From Serratia marcescens (GTDB taxonomy: Bacteria > Pseudomonadota > Gammaproteobacteria > Enterobacterales > Enterobacteriaceae): a stretch of 64,000 bases of DNA. The first letter of the stretch is position 1. Every line of letters begins with the position of its first letter. Under the pieces are notes generated by a model, which was not told the DNA's origin, made no database searches, and saw only the letters and a list, made by a program, of their open reading frames with translations. A program made the translations under genes and the position numbers. Shown piece by piece: positions 1-8,969 of the stretch. Where the stretch lies: contig JADMXW010000017.1 in assembly GCA_015548865.1 (NCBI GenBank), positions 62,001-126,000 on the forward strand, given 5' to 3'.

Positions 1-893
1 GCCGCTGCACCGCCGCCCAATGCGGACAAACGCTGATCCCCCAGCAATCCTTGTGGCCTGAACAACAAAAACAGTAACAGCACTGAAAACGCCACCAGAT
101 CGCGAAATCCCTCGCCCACGTAAGCGCTGGCCAGCGTCTCCACCACGCCCAGCATCATCCCTCCCAGCACGGCGCCGGGTATGCTGGTTAACCCGCCTAG
201 CATGGCGGCAGCAAAGCCTTTCAATGCAAAGGGCAATCCCATTTGCGGAAAGACACTTTTGAAATAGAGCGCTACCAGAATGCCGCTAATGGCACCGAGT
301 GCCCCTGCCAGACCAAAAGCCAGTAGGCGCACATTACCGGTACGCACACCGAGCTGAGCCGCGGCATCCCGATCCTGCGCAACGGCCCGCAGACTGCGCC
401 CGAGCCAGGTTCGCGACAAAAACAGCGTCAACAGCAGCGCCACGCTGCCACCGAAGGTAAAGATCAGAATATCGGTGCTGGTAATGTAGGCTCCGCCAAT
501 AAAAAAGGTGTGATCCTCAAAAGGCGAAGGAAATGCCTGACCTTCCGGTGACCACACGATCTCCGCCAGTTGATCGATGATCATACTCAGCGCCAGCGTA
601 GAGAGCAGAGGCGCGATGTAGGCGGCATCCTGCAACGGACGCAGCGCTACCCGCTCCAGCAACATACCAAGCAAGGTGACCAATGCCACAGAGAGCGTAG
701 CGGCCACAGGCAACGGCAAGCCAAAACTCACCACGCCGCTGAACGCGAAAAACGCGCCCAGCATAAACAGCGCCCCTTGGGCAAAGTTGATCAGGTTGGA
801 AACACCAAACACTAGGCTGAAACCCAGCGCAATCAGCGCATAAACCTGACCAATTGCGACCCCATTGAGTATTTGACTTAAAAACAATTCCAT
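1..893 (-). CDS. LivH-type branched-chain amino acid ABC transporter permease (3' end off window)
   Basis: The reverse strand reads without a stop from an ATG at 893 to the window edge, about 297 codons. LivH proteins are about 300-310 residues, so only the last few are missing. The N-terminus is typical of the family (ILNGVAIGQVYALIALG, then the NLINFAQGALFMLGAF segment). The rest is strongly hydrophobic, with the conserved GLAGALGAISGI and AAMLGGL regions. LivH proteins are inner-membrane permeases of hydrophobic amino acid or amide importers. The binding-protein gene lies 47 bases upstream in the same direction, so the two are probably one transcript. LivM, LivG and LivF would be expected beyond the left edge. 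The substrate cannot be read from the sequence; leucine-type amino acids are the default guess. Confidence 0.9.
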   Translation of the reverse strand, partial: MELFLSQILNGVAIGQVYALIALGFSLVFGVSNLINFAQGALFMLGAFFAFSGVVSFGLPLPVAATLSVALVTLLGMLLERVALRPLQDAAYIAPLLSTLALSMIIDQLAEIVWSPEGQAFPSPFEDHTFFIGGAYITSTDILIFTFGGSVALLLTLFLSRTWLGRSLRAVAQDRDAAAQLGVRTGNVRLLAFGLAGALGAISGILVALYFKSVFPQMGLPFALKGFAAAMLGGLTSIPGAVLGGMMLGVVETLASAYVGEGFRDLVAFSVLLLFLLFRPQGLLGDQRLSALGGGAA

Positions 894-940
894 AACAGCC
901 CCGTACAGCACAACACGCAATCCAACGATCCAAGGCGGGA

Positions 941-2053
941 TCAGAACAACTCAAATTTGCCGTTACGTACCGTGATAAAAATCGGCGCTTTGCGTACGTT
1001 ACCGTTTTCATATTGCGTTACACCGGTCACGCCTTGATAAGCGGGCCCATTGGCTAGCGCATCACGCACCGTCTGCCCAGTCAACGGTTTACCGGATTCA
1101 ACGGCCCGGCGAATTGCTGCTACGCCAACGCCCGCAGCATCATAGGCCAGCGCAGAAAATTGATCGGGTACACGACCAAAGCGTGATTGATAGGCCTTGA
1201 CGAAATCAGCCTGGCGCGGGTCTCCCGCGAAAAACAGGGTATGAAGTACCGCACCTTCTGCAGCTTTACCCGCCAGCTCGATAAACTTGGGTGAGGTCAG
1301 TGGAATGCCGCCGCCAACAGGCACCGTAATCCCCGCCTGACGCAACTGCTGGATAAAAATAGAGGCTTCCTGATACGGTAATGCCAGGAATACGCCATCC
1401 GGATTTGCAGCTCGTAATTTACTGATCAGCGGACGAAAATCTTTGGCATTGGGCTGAACGCTTTCCAGCAATACCACATCTCCCCCCCCTTTTTTGATCG
1501 CCTCCGCCGTCGCCTTGCCGGTATACACCCCCCAATCATCCTGCGAATAAGGAATAGCAATACGCGTAGCTTTCAGCGCCTTTTGAATCGTGTCGGCGTT
1601 GTACTGAGCTAAAATATCGTCAGTATTATTCTGCCGAAATTGGTAATTGCTTTGTTTGGAATAATCTGGGTGTGATGATGTGGGGCTTATTTGTGGAATT
1701 TTTGCTTCAATAAATGCGGGTGCCGCAGCCAGTGATGCCGTAGTAGACCATGAACCAATACCGAGTACCACGCCCGGTGTGCCGGTAATTTTGCGTGCTA
1801 CCGTTGCCGCTTCTTGCGGTGAGTTACGATCGTCCTCAATCACTAACTCAATTTTACGTCCATCAATACCGCCAGTGGCATTAACACCGTCAACATACAA
1901 TTCAATGGCATTACGGGTACTGATGCCATATTCGGCAAAAGGCCCGGACAAATGGGTAAATACGCCAATTTTAATCGGATCGGCAGCCACTGCGGCTCCC
2001 GATAACAATGACGCCGCCAGCGCGCTGGCCGTAATAGATTTTATAAAACGCAT
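941..2053 (-). CDS. periplasmic substrate-binding protein of a branched-chain amino acid type ABC transporter (LivJ-like)
   Basis: A 370-residue protein with a clear signal peptide (MRFIKSITASALAAS...AVA, cleavage near residue 23). The mature part is a type 1 periplasmic binding fold: IKIGVFTHLSGPFAEYG near the N-terminus, then GGIDGRKIELVIEDD, the usual LivJ/Peripla_BP_6 pattern. It should bind ligand in the periplasm and deliver it to the LivH-type permease just downstream. A good Shine-Dalgarno (AGGGAG) sits before the ATG at 2053. The family also contains amide, urea and aromatic-acid binders, so the ligand is uncertain. Gene order binding protein then permease fits a classical liv operon continuing past the left edge. 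Confidence 0.9.
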   Translation of the reverse strand: MRFIKSITASALAASLLSGAAVAADPIKIGVFTHLSGPFAEYGISTRNAIELYVDGVNATGGIDGRKIELVIEDDRNSPQEAATVARKITGTPGVVLGIGSWSTTASLAAAPAFIEAKIPQISPTSSHPDYSKQSNYQFRQNNTDDILAQYNADTIQKALKATRIAIPYSQDDWGVYTGKATAEAIKKGGGDVVLLESVQPNAKDFRPLISKLRAANPDGVFLALPYQEASIFIQQLRQAGITVPVGGGIPLTSPKFIELAGKAAEGAVLHTLFFAGDPRQADFVKAYQSRFGRVPDQFSALAYDAAGVGVAAIRRAVESGKPLTGQTVRDALANGPAYQGVTGVTQYENGNVRKAPIFITVRNGKFELF

Positions 2054-2439
2054 CGCAAACTCCCTGGTGTTGACCTAACCCGAAAATACCGCACCGCCCT
2101 GATGGCGAATGGCAGCAGAGAAAAGCTCACTATTTGTGCTGATGCTAATTTTTTATTGATAAAATGCATACGTTTTATAAATGATAACCTTATGTAGTTA
2201 TCAGATAAGCCACGCCAATCTGCGGACTGCGCCCTGTGGCCCTCAATTGTACGGGGTATTCCCCACCTCATTTAGGTTGCAGAAAGGCGGTAGCGTGCAG
2301 GTAACTTGAGGTATTAGGGTATACATTTGTGACACTTTCTTACGCTATAACCAGAGTGTGGCGATCAATGTTCTGTTTTAATTACCGTTACGCAGAAAAC
2401 AAATAATATATTGTGGATGTTGATAAGCAGGCTCCCCCT
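2054..2439. other. AT-rich divergent intergenic region between the ABC operon and the polygalacturonase gene
   Basis: This stretch of about 390 bases separates two divergent genes and should hold both promoters. It contains an interrupted palindrome, GATAAC at 2183-2188 and GTTATC at 2197-2202, which could be an operator for the ABC operon. A TGTGA half-site near 2330 could belong to a CRP site, but no convincing second half is present. No good match to the pectinolysis regulator KdgR box was found by eye. Open frames here do not look like genes. Confidence 0.4.
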
Positions 2440-3750
2440 ATGAAAGTCAATACATTAACGACGTCATTGTTTCTATGCCCTGTGCTGTTATTGAATATTG
2501 CGCACGCGGCAGATCGCCGTCAGGTGCAAGAGCCTGTCTACCCGCAGCAGATTTGCACCACACTGACACCCGAACAGGGAAATAATCAACAGAAGATTCA
2601 GCAAGCCATTAATCGCTGCCCTGCGGGTCAAGCCGTAAAATTAACTGCCGCCCAGGGTCAGAATACCTTTCTGAGCGGTCCGCTTACTCTGCGATCCGGT
2701 ATCTGGCTGTGGGTCGATAAGGGAGCAGTGCTCGCCGCTTCCACTAATCCCGCTGATTACGATAGAGGCCATGGCCTTTGCGGTACACTCAGCGACCAGA
2801 AAGGACAATGCAGGCCTTTTATCCACGTTGATAAAACACAGGGCGGTGGGATTGTCGGCCAAGGTACCATTGACGGGCAAGGAGATCAGGTTATGGAAGG
2901 CAAAACAGAAACCTGGTGGCAACTGGCTCGGCGGGCGCAAAAAGAGAAAAGTAATCAGAATGTGCCACGCCTTATTCAGGTGGATAATGCTAACGACCTG
3001 AGTTTTTACCAAATTCATTTAATTAACTCACCTAACTTTCATCTGGTGTTAAATAAGGTACAAGGGATCACCGTGTGGGGAATTGTTATCAACACGCCTG
3101 CGGATGCGCGTAACACCGATGGCATCGATCCGGGCGCAGCTACTGATGTGACGATAACCAAAAGTTTTATCCGCACGGGTGATGACAATATTGCCATTAA
3201 AGCTGGCAACAGCGGGCCAACGCGTTTTATCTCTATTTTGGATAACCATTTTTATTCCGGCCACGGCATGTCTATTGGCAGTGAAACCAATAGTGGTATC
3301 AGCAATATTCTCATTAAAGATCTTACGCTAGATGGCACAACATCCGGCATCAGAATTAAAAGCGACGCCAGCCGTGGTGGTACAGTTGAAAACGTTAACG
3401 TTGAGAATGTGTGCTTACGCAATAACAAATGGCCCATTACGCTGGACACGTCTTATGAAGGTAAAAAGGGCCACCTTATTCCCTGGTATAAAAATATCTC
3501 GCTGAAAAACATTTCGGGGAGCGGTGGTAAAGTCATACTCAACGGTTATGACAGTGACCACCCCGTAGACGTGACCTTTGACGGTGTAAAAATTGATAAT
3601 CTTCAAGATTGGCAAGAAAAGAACGCCAAGGTCAAGGTCGCCAGCGGTGGGTTAACCCCCACGCCACCGACAGTGACTGGCGCGAAAACGGTGAAAAACG
3701 CTTACGCGTGCGAAAGCAAATGGCGTCCTTTCCCTGAGACACACGAGTAA
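2440..3750 (+). CDS. secreted polygalacturonase, glycoside hydrolase family 28
   Basis: Hydrolyses alpha-1,4-galacturonan (pectate) outside the inner membrane. The frame is open from a GTG at 2413, but the ATG at 2440 gives a normal signal peptide (MKVNTLTTSLFLCPVLLLNIAHA), so that start is preferred (436 residues). All four GH28 signature blocks are present: NTDG at 225-228, the catalytic Asp pair in TGDDNIA at 248-249, GHG at 274-276 and RIK at 305-307. Right-handed beta-helix character (repeated NV.. and I..N patterns) fits the family. It is a single gene with a strong hairpin just downstream. The family includes the Peh enzymes of soft-rot bacteria; endo or exo action cannot be decided from sequence. 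It points to a plant-associated lifestyle. Confidence 0.93.
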   Translation: MKVNTLTTSLFLCPVLLLNIAHAADRRQVQEPVYPQQICTTLTPEQGNNQQKIQQAINRCPAGQAVKLTAAQGQNTFLSGPLTLRSGIWLWVDKGAVLAASTNPADYDRGHGLCGTLSDQKGQCRPFIHVDKTQGGGIVGQGTIDGQGDQVMEGKTETWWQLARRAQKEKSNQNVPRLIQVDNANDLSFYQIHLINSPNFHLVLNKVQGITVWGIVINTPADARNTDGIDPGAATDVTITKSFIRTGDDNIAIKAGNSGPTRFISILDNHFYSGHGMSIGSETNSGISNILIKDLTLDGTTSGIRIKSDASRGGTVENVNVENVCLRNNKWPITLDTSYEGKKGHLIPWYKNISLKNISGSGGKVILNGYDSDHPVDVTFDGVKIDNLQDWQEKNAKVKVASGGLTPTPPTVTGAKTVKNAYACESKWRPFPETHE

Positions 3751-3774
3751 AACCTCTCTTCATAATATATTGGG

Positions 3775-3811
3775 ATAAACCTGACGCCTGCATGTTCGAC
3801 GGCAGGTTTAT
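3775..3811. terminator. inverted repeat between convergent genes, probable terminator
   Basis: ATAAACCTG at 3775-3783 is exactly complementary to CAGGTTTAT at 3803-3811. It lies 25 bases after the polygalacturonase stop and overlaps the stop of the convergent YdcF-like gene, so it could terminate both. The loop is long (19 bases) and the T-run is short. Confidence 0.55.
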
Positions 3812-4578
3812 CTTACATCAACCACCAGTTCATCGTTTTCAATCAGCCGCCGCCAGGCGTTTTCAACCTCATCAGGAATATCAACATGGCCGATAAATCC
3901 AGCCCCTGTCGGCCCATAACCCATTTCATCATCCCGCAGGCGCTTTACCTCACCTAATATCATGGAAATATAGCGCTCAAGCGTCCATATACCCGCTCGT
4001 TGCCCGCCGGTAATCACCAGGGAATTTCCCACTTTTACCAGATGCGGCACGAATACCGGCCAGTTGATAAATCGACTAATTATATTTTTCGTCCGCCAGC
4101 TGTGCTGAAAAGATTCAAACGTTCTGCGCTGCATCAGGGGATCCTGAACCAGCAATACCGTCGCAGGAAGGGAGGGTTGAGCCAACAGTCTGTCTCTGCT
4201 GAAATCCGCATTTTGCCCACAATTGGTCGAACGATTTTCTATCTCTAGCTTTTCCCATGGAATCGCAAAAACCTGATGAGCTATCTCAGCAAGAATATCC
4301 GCTTCGCCCTTCCCTTCAGTCTCAATGGCCGACGTGAGAGGATCTTGTTTCACCGCCTGCTGTAACAGCGAGGTTGAATGACCGACACCGCCACTCAGCA
4401 ACAGGGGGATATCGGTTTTCGCAGCAAAATCAAGCGCTCCGATAATATTCGGCATAATGGCATGGCCCGCCAAAACCAGCAGATCGGGAACAGGATTTTT
4501 ACCTGTACGAAGATCGTCCAGCGCGAGCCAGTCCGATACGGTATTCAAATCACGGACGGCATCATCAGAGACGTGCAT
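3808..4578 (-). CDS. ydcF: YdcF-like protein (DUF218/ElyC-SanA-YdcF family)
   Basis: A 256-residue protein that lines up along its length with E. coli YdcF. Shared landmarks are LLVLAGHAIMPN near residue 34, LLLSGGVGHST near 59, ENRSTNCGQNADFS near 113 and VQDPLMQRRTFESF near 144, with a conserved C-terminal DDEMGYGPTGAGFI block. The DUF218 fold binds nucleotides (YdcF is reported to bind S-adenosylmethionine); its cellular role is unknown. No signal peptide or membrane span is seen, so it is probably cytoplasmic. It stands alone, convergent with the polygalacturonase gene and divergent from the sugar-acid operon. Confidence 0.85.
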   Translation of the reverse strand: MHVSDDAVRDLNTVSDWLALDDLRTGKNPVPDLLVLAGHAIMPNIIGALDFAAKTDIPLLLSGGVGHSTSLLQQAVKQDPLTSAIETEGKGEADILAEIAHQVFAIPWEKLEIENRSTNCGQNADFSRDRLLAQPSLPATVLLVQDPLMQRRTFESFQHSWRTKNIISRFINWPVFVPHLVKVGNSLVITGGQRAGIWTLERYISMILGEVKRLRDDEMGYGPTGAGFIGHVDIPDEVENAWRRLIENDELVVDVR

Positions 4579-4851
4579 ATATTTTCCTTCTTATCAGATA
4601 CACCATTAATGCGCTGAAGATGCGCTGAAAATAACGTTGCGTCTAGTTTTGATAAATATCCAATCGTAGAACATGCCAATACAGAATAAAAAACAGATTA
4701 AATTCATAATGTTAAAATATAACTCACCCAAAAATGAGCAGAAATGATCACCGCGCTTTATGACTGGTTATATGCGCTAAATCACAAAACACAGATGTCC
4801 TGACGAACACTGATTGACGTCGTCACGGCATAGTCGCACCATAATCAGCAT

Positions 4852-4878
4852 ACAGAACACAAGTTCCGTATACAGAAC
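4852..4878. promoter_or_regulatory. operator-like palindrome plus half-site upstream of the sugar-acid operon
   Basis: ACAGAACACAAGTTCCGT at 4852-4869 is an imperfect inverted repeat matching 15 of 18 bases of the perfect palindrome in front of the IclR-type regulator gene (9835-9852). A second left half, ATACAGAAC, follows at 4870-4878. The site ends about 48 bases before the likely original start at 4926, a normal operator position. Control by the neighbouring IclR protein is inferred from the shared motif. Confidence 0.7.
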
Positions 4879-4925
4879 ATAAAAATTAACCTTACCTTTC
4901 TATCTATGCGTTAAGGAACGGAGCA

Positions 4926-4940
4926 ATGACGACTGAATAA
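4926..4940 (+). other. start codon followed by in-frame TAA at codon 5 of the MFS transporter gene
   Basis: An AAGGA Shine-Dalgarno precedes ATG ACG ACT GAA TAA (4926-4940). The same frame then reads on without interruption into the transporter, encoding DKPLTRGRWLHIIPATILVY, which is the usual cytoplasmic N-terminus and first half of helix 1 in this family. The original start therefore appears to be 4926, with a nonsense codon at position 5. No ATG, GTG or TTG occurs in frame between the stop and 5013. Confidence 0.75.
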
Positions 4941-5012
4941 GATAAACCCTTAACCAGGGGGAGATGGCTACACATCATTCCCGCGACGATCCTGGTCTAT
5001 ATCGTCGCCTAT

Positions 5013-6254
5013 ATGGACCGAACCAATATTGCCATCGGCATTGCCGGAGGAATGTCCGAAGATCTCGGAATGACCGCATCATTCGCCGGCTTGGTGGCGG
5101 GAATTTTCTTTATTGGCTATATCTTTTTGCAAATACCCGGCGGACAGATCGCTGAACGTTACAGTGCAAAAAAGCTGATCGCCTGGACCATTATTGCCTG
5201 GGGTGGTTTCGCACTTCTTACGGGTTTTGTGCAAAACCCGACCCAGCTTCTTATCATCCGCTTCATCCTCGGTGTCGCAGAAGGTGCGGTTTATCCAGCA
5301 ATTCTGGCACTGATCGGCCACTGGTTTCCTAATGAAGAACGCGCACGCGCCATCGCCTATTTCCAGATGAACCTGGCTATCGCCTCCATTATCACAGGCC
5401 CACTGTCCGGATGGTTGATCGAGCTGCATGGATGGCGTGAGATGTTTATTATCGAAGGGCTGCTGTCCTTAGGGCTGCTTTTTATCTGGCTGCCGATGGT
5501 CTCTGACTACCCCCATCAGGCGAAATGGCTTGATCCACGCGAGCGCGCATGGATTGAACGCAAGCTGGAGGAAGATCGGGCGCTCTGTGTCGGTGGTGAA
5601 GAGAGCAGTTTTAAGAATGTCATTGGCAGCATCAATTTATGGAAGCTGGTAGGCATTTATTTTCTGGTGCAAGTCGGTTTTTACGGCTTCGCGCTGTGGA
5701 TGCCAAACCTGATTAAACATCTGACGGGTGACGGTATGACCACCGTCGGCTTCCTGACTGCCGCACCTTATATCTTATGCGTCATCGGTCAGTTCTACAT
5801 CGCGAAGTGGTGCGATAAGACCATGAACCGCCGCCTGTATACCGCAATCCCTTTAGCCGGATTCGCGATTTGCCTGACCCTCTCGCTGGTGCTTAAAGAC
5901 AATGTCTGGCTCTCCTACGGGATGATGGTGGTATGCGGTTTCTTCCTGCAAGCCTATGCGGGTCCTTTCTGGACGCTGCCCCCACTGCTTTTTGCCCCGA
6001 ATGTCCTTGGTGGCGTTCGCGGCACCATCAACGCACTCGGCAATATCGGCGGTTTTATCGGGCCCTATTTGGTCGGCCTTCTGACCGTTACGCTTAGCCA
6101 GACGGCAGGCATGTTTGTTCTGGTTTCAGCACTGCTTATGGCTGTTGCTCTTCTGTTTACGCTGCCCGCCATTACTGCCCGCCCACAGGGGGCAGACACG
6201 GCAGCCACACCGTTGAACGACACGCTACTTAAACAACAAGGAATCGCAAAATGA
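5013..6254 (+). CDS. MFS sugar-acid transporter (anion:cation symporter type), N-terminus interrupted
   Basis: A major facilitator of the ACS/GudP-ExuT type, probably importing an aldonate or related sugar acid with protons. The open frame gives 413 residues from ATG 5013, starting MDRTNIAIGIAGG. Homologues carry about 25-30 more residues that complete helix 1, and these are encoded upstream in the same frame after a TAA (see 4926-4940). Later landmarks are intact: the helix 2-3 loop GGQIAERYSAKKLIAW, ILGVAEGAVYPAI, and a second six-helix half starting near the YFLVQVGFYGFALW helix. It overlaps the dehydratase gene by 4 bases (ATGA), so translation is coupled. It may be a pseudogene, or be made as a shortened protein from 5013 or a non-standard start. 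Confidence 0.8.
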   Translation: MDRTNIAIGIAGGMSEDLGMTASFAGLVAGIFFIGYIFLQIPGGQIAERYSAKKLIAWTIIAWGGFALLTGFVQNPTQLLIIRFILGVAEGAVYPAILALIGHWFPNEERARAIAYFQMNLAIASIITGPLSGWLIELHGWREMFIIEGLLSLGLLFIWLPMVSDYPHQAKWLDPRERAWIERKLEEDRALCVGGEESSFKNVIGSINLWKLVGIYFLVQVGFYGFALWMPNLIKHLTGDGMTTVGFLTAAPYILCVIGQFYIAKWCDKTMNRRLYTAIPLAGFAICLTLSLVLKDNVWLSYGMMVVCGFFLQAYAGPFWTLPPLLFAPNVLGGVRGTINALGNIGGFIGPYLVGLLTVTLSQTAGMFVLVSALLMAVALLFTLPAITARPQGADTAATPLNDTLLKQQGIAK

Positions 6255-7966
6255 GCCAAAAATGTCACAACGCCCGAGACCTCTGGTCGCAGCTTGATGC
6301 TCTGCGCATGGGGATGAATTACAGCAAAGAAGATGTTGATAAACTTCAGGTATTGGTCGACGACTGCTACGGAGAAAGTCACCCCGGCAGCTTTCATCTC
6401 AATGCACTTGGTGATGAAGCCGTCCTTGGCGTCCATGAAAGCGGTGGGCGCGCGGTACGCCACCATGTCACTGACATTTGCGATGGGTGGGGGCAAGGTC
6501 ATGATGGTATGAACTATATTTTGGCTTCACGCGAAGCCATTGCGAACATGGTGGAAATTCATGCTTCTGTCGTACCTTATGATGCTGGCGTGCTGATCTC
6601 CAGCTGCGATAAATCCGTGCCAGCACATCTGATTGCGGCTGCCCGACTGGATATACCGCTGGTCCATATTCCTGGCGGCTCAATGCGCCCAGCACCAAAC
6701 ATGGGTACTTCCGATCTTGGAGGGATAACGGCCAAACTGAAGAAAGGTGAAATTGGCGTTCAGCAGGTTGAAGCAATGCAGCAATGTGGTTGCCCAACCG
6801 CGGGAGCCTGCCAGTTCATGGGAACCGCTAGCACCATGCAATGTATGTCCGAAGCATTGGGTCTGGCGCTACCGGGCAGCGCGATTATTCCATCAACGCT
6901 GGCCGAAATACGTCGTATTGCACGGGCAGCAGGTCATCAGGCGCTGTATCTGGCTGAGAAAAAAATAACCAGCCGTAAGATCCTGACACTCGCCGCGTTT
7001 GAAAACGCGATTAAAGTTCATGCAGCTATCGGTGGCAGCACCAATGCCATGATCCATTTACCCGCAATAGCTCACGAATTGGGCTGGGTACTGAAACCGG
7101 AATTGTTCGATCGGATTAATAATGAAATCCCTTATCTGACCAATATTCAACCTAGCGGTGAATATGTCACGGAAATGTTCTGGTTTGCTGGTGGCGTCCC
7201 CATGGTGCAGTGGCTGCTGCGGGATAAGTTGGACCTGGATGTGCTGACCGTCACTGGCCGCTCACTGGGGGATAACCTCGAGATGCTGCATCAATCTGGT
7301 TTTTTCACGCGTAATCACGGCTACTTAAACAATTACCGCGTCAGCCCAGAGGATGTTATTCGTAAACCAGAAAACGCCAGTAAAACGGGCTCTATTGCCG
7401 TGCTCAAAGGCAATATCGCACCGGACGGTGCTGTGATCAAATACGCGGCTTGCCACCCCGATATGCACCATCACATCGGGCCTGCCCGTGTATTTAACTC
7501 AGAAGAGGATGCGCAGCACGCCATCATACATAACCAGGTTGAACCCGGTGATGTGTTGTTCATCCGCTACGAAGGGCCAAAAGGCTCGGGTGCCCCAGAA
7601 ATGTTGATGACTACAGATGCCATTGTCTATGACAAGCGTCTGGACGGAAAAGTCGCTTTGATTACCGATGGCCGTTTTTCGGGTGCTACCAGCGGCCCCT
7701 GTGTTGGGCACGTTTCTCCTGAGGCTGCCGATGGCGGGCCTATCGCACTGGTACAGGACAATGACCTCATCGAAATGGATGTGCATAAGCGTCGTCTGAA
7801 TATCATCGGGATCAACGGCGAACATTGCTCAGAAGAAGAAATAACCCGCACGTTGGCAGAACGTCGAGAACATTGGGTCAAACCGGATTATTCCGCGCGC
7901 CGGGGCGTGTTCAAACAATTCACCCAACATGCCGCCTCATTGATGGCGGGAGCTTATACCGAGTAA
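6251..7966 (+). CDS. IlvD/Edd family sugar-acid dehydratase (YagF/YjhG-like)
   Basis: Dehydrates an aldonic acid to a 2-keto-3-deoxy acid with an iron-sulfur cluster. The 571 residues carry the family's three cluster cysteine contexts: CDGWGQGHDGM (C77), SSCDKS (C119) and GACQFMGTAS (C187). Further landmarks are GGSTNAMIHL, the DGRFSGATSGPCVGHVSPEA block near residue 475 and a GGPIALVQD segment. The size and the CGCPTAGAC form resemble the pentonate dehydratases YagF/YjhG more than dihydroxy-acid dehydratase. It lies between a sugar-acid transporter and a DapA-type aldolase, as yagF lies beside yagE in E. coli. D-xylonate is the likely substrate by analogy, but L-arabonate or others cannot be excluded. 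Confidence 0.88.
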   Translation: MSQKCHNARDLWSQLDALRMGMNYSKEDVDKLQVLVDDCYGESHPGSFHLNALGDEAVLGVHESGGRAVRHHVTDICDGWGQGHDGMNYILASREAIANMVEIHASVVPYDAGVLISSCDKSVPAHLIAAARLDIPLVHIPGGSMRPAPNMGTSDLGGITAKLKKGEIGVQQVEAMQQCGCPTAGACQFMGTASTMQCMSEALGLALPGSAIIPSTLAEIRRIARAAGHQALYLAEKKITSRKILTLAAFENAIKVHAAIGGSTNAMIHLPAIAHELGWVLKPELFDRINNEIPYLTNIQPSGEYVTEMFWFAGGVPMVQWLLRDKLDLDVLTVTGRSLGDNLEMLHQSGFFTRNHGYLNNYRVSPEDVIRKPENASKTGSIAVLKGNIAPDGAVIKYAACHPDMHHHIGPARVFNSEEDAQHAIIHNQVEPGDVLFIRYEGPKGSGAPEMLMTTDAIVYDKRLDGKVALITDGRFSGATSGPCVGHVSPEAADGGPIALVQDNDLIEMDVHKRRLNIIGINGEHCSEEEITRTLAERREHWVKPDYSARRGVFKQFTQHAASLMAGAYTE

Positions 7967-8027
7967 TTCGCACTGTGGCGTCCCGATTCGGGGCGCCTGA
8001 TTTGCTGTTTCAATAAAGGATAAATTG

Positions 8028-8936
8028 ATGTCACATTTAACGAAATTCAATGGCGTATTTCCTCCGGTGCCCACCATTGTTGATGAACAAGGACAATTGG
8101 ATAAAACCGGCATGGCAGCCATGATCGACCACCTGATTGAACATAACGTAGATGGTTTGCTGTTTCTCGGGAGTGGCGGCGAATTTTGTCACATGACGAA
8201 AGCACAGCGGCTTGACGTTGCTGAGTTCTGTGTACAGCACGTCGCCCATCGCGTCCCCGTCTTACTGGGAATAAGCAGCGCCAGCACATTGGAGGCCATC
8301 GAATTTGGTCAACACGCCGATACGCTGGAAGTTGACGCCGTGTTGGTATTGAACCCCTATTATGCTCTGTTGAAAGATGAATCCATGTTTCAGCATTTCA
8401 AACGCGTTGCTGAAAACGTGAAAACACCCGTGCTGGTTTATAACTTCCCGGCACTGACGGGCCAAGATATCAGCATTGACGTTCTAAAACGCTTAGCGAA
8501 GGACGTCGATAACGTCATTGGCATCAAAGATACGGTAGATAACATCAGTCATATTCGCGAAGTCATTAATGAAGTCAGGCCACTACGTCCTGATTACGTT
8601 ATCTTTTCAGGGTACGATGAATATATGCTCGACACATTGATTCTTGGCGGCAATGGCGGCATTCCGGCTACTGCCAATTTTGCGCCACACATCACCTGCG
8701 GTATTTACCAAGCATGGCAAAGGAAAGATTATCCGACGCTGTTCAGTTTACAGCGACAACTCGCCGCACTGTCCTCAGTGTACAGTCTGGATACCCCCTT
8801 CTTTGGGATTGTTAAAAAGGCAATTCAACTGTGTGGCGTGAATATCTCGGTGCAGGTACTTCCCCCCGCTTTACCCGCTGATGCAGAGAAAACGGCTCAA
8901 CTTGAGAAACTCCTCAAGCGAGCTGGCGTGCGTTAA
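8028..8936 (+). CDS. DapA-family 2-keto-3-deoxy sugar-acid aldolase (YagE/YjhH-like)
   Basis: A (beta/alpha)8-barrel lyase predicted to split the 2-keto-3-deoxy acid made by the preceding dehydratase into pyruvate and an aldehyde. A TTG at 8025 is also in frame, but ATG 8028 is chosen because the AAAGGA ribosome site is 7 bases upstream (302 residues). The Schiff-base lysine is K167 in IGIKDT, the catalytic tyrosine is Y138 in VYNFP, and the keto-acid binding loop GSGGEF is at 48-53 (GTTGE in DapA itself). It is third in the operon, 61 bases after the dehydratase. The pairing with a YagF-like enzyme favours a pentonate route over lysine biosynthesis. Confidence 0.88.
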   Translation: MSHLTKFNGVFPPVPTIVDEQGQLDKTGMAAMIDHLIEHNVDGLLFLGSGGEFCHMTKAQRLDVAEFCVQHVAHRVPVLLGISSASTLEAIEFGQHADTLEVDAVLVLNPYYALLKDESMFQHFKRVAENVKTPVLVYNFPALTGQDISIDVLKRLAKDVDNVIGIKDTVDNISHIREVINEVRPLRPDYVIFSGYDEYMLDTLILGGNGGIPATANFAPHITCGIYQAWQRKDYPTLFSLQRQLAALSSVYSLDTPFFGIVKKAIQLCGVNISVQVLPPALPADAEKTAQLEKLLKRAGVR

Positions 8937-8943
8937 TGACAAT

Positions 8944-8961
8944 GGCGGGTTAAACCCCGCC
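8944..8961. terminator. hairpin between convergent aldolase and IclR genes
   Basis: GGCGGG at 8944-8949 pairs with CCCGCC at 8956-8961 around a 6-base loop. It begins 8 bases after the aldolase stop and ends 9 bases before the end of the convergent regulator gene, so it may serve both. The T-run is weak. Confidence 0.6.
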
Positions 8962-8969
8962 TGAATTAA

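Noticed and set aside
517-1011. Open frame on the minus strand overlapping the permease and binding-protein genes
   Set aside because: It lies in another frame over two well-supported genes; the LivH frame ending at the edge explains the region.
2041-2271. 76-codon minus-strand frame before the binding-protein gene
   Set aside because: It overlaps the signal peptide region in another frame and has no family resemblance.
2280-2439. KdgR operator before the polygalacturonase gene
   Set aside because: Only a weak partial match (AATGTTCTGTTTTAAT) was seen, not enough to call.
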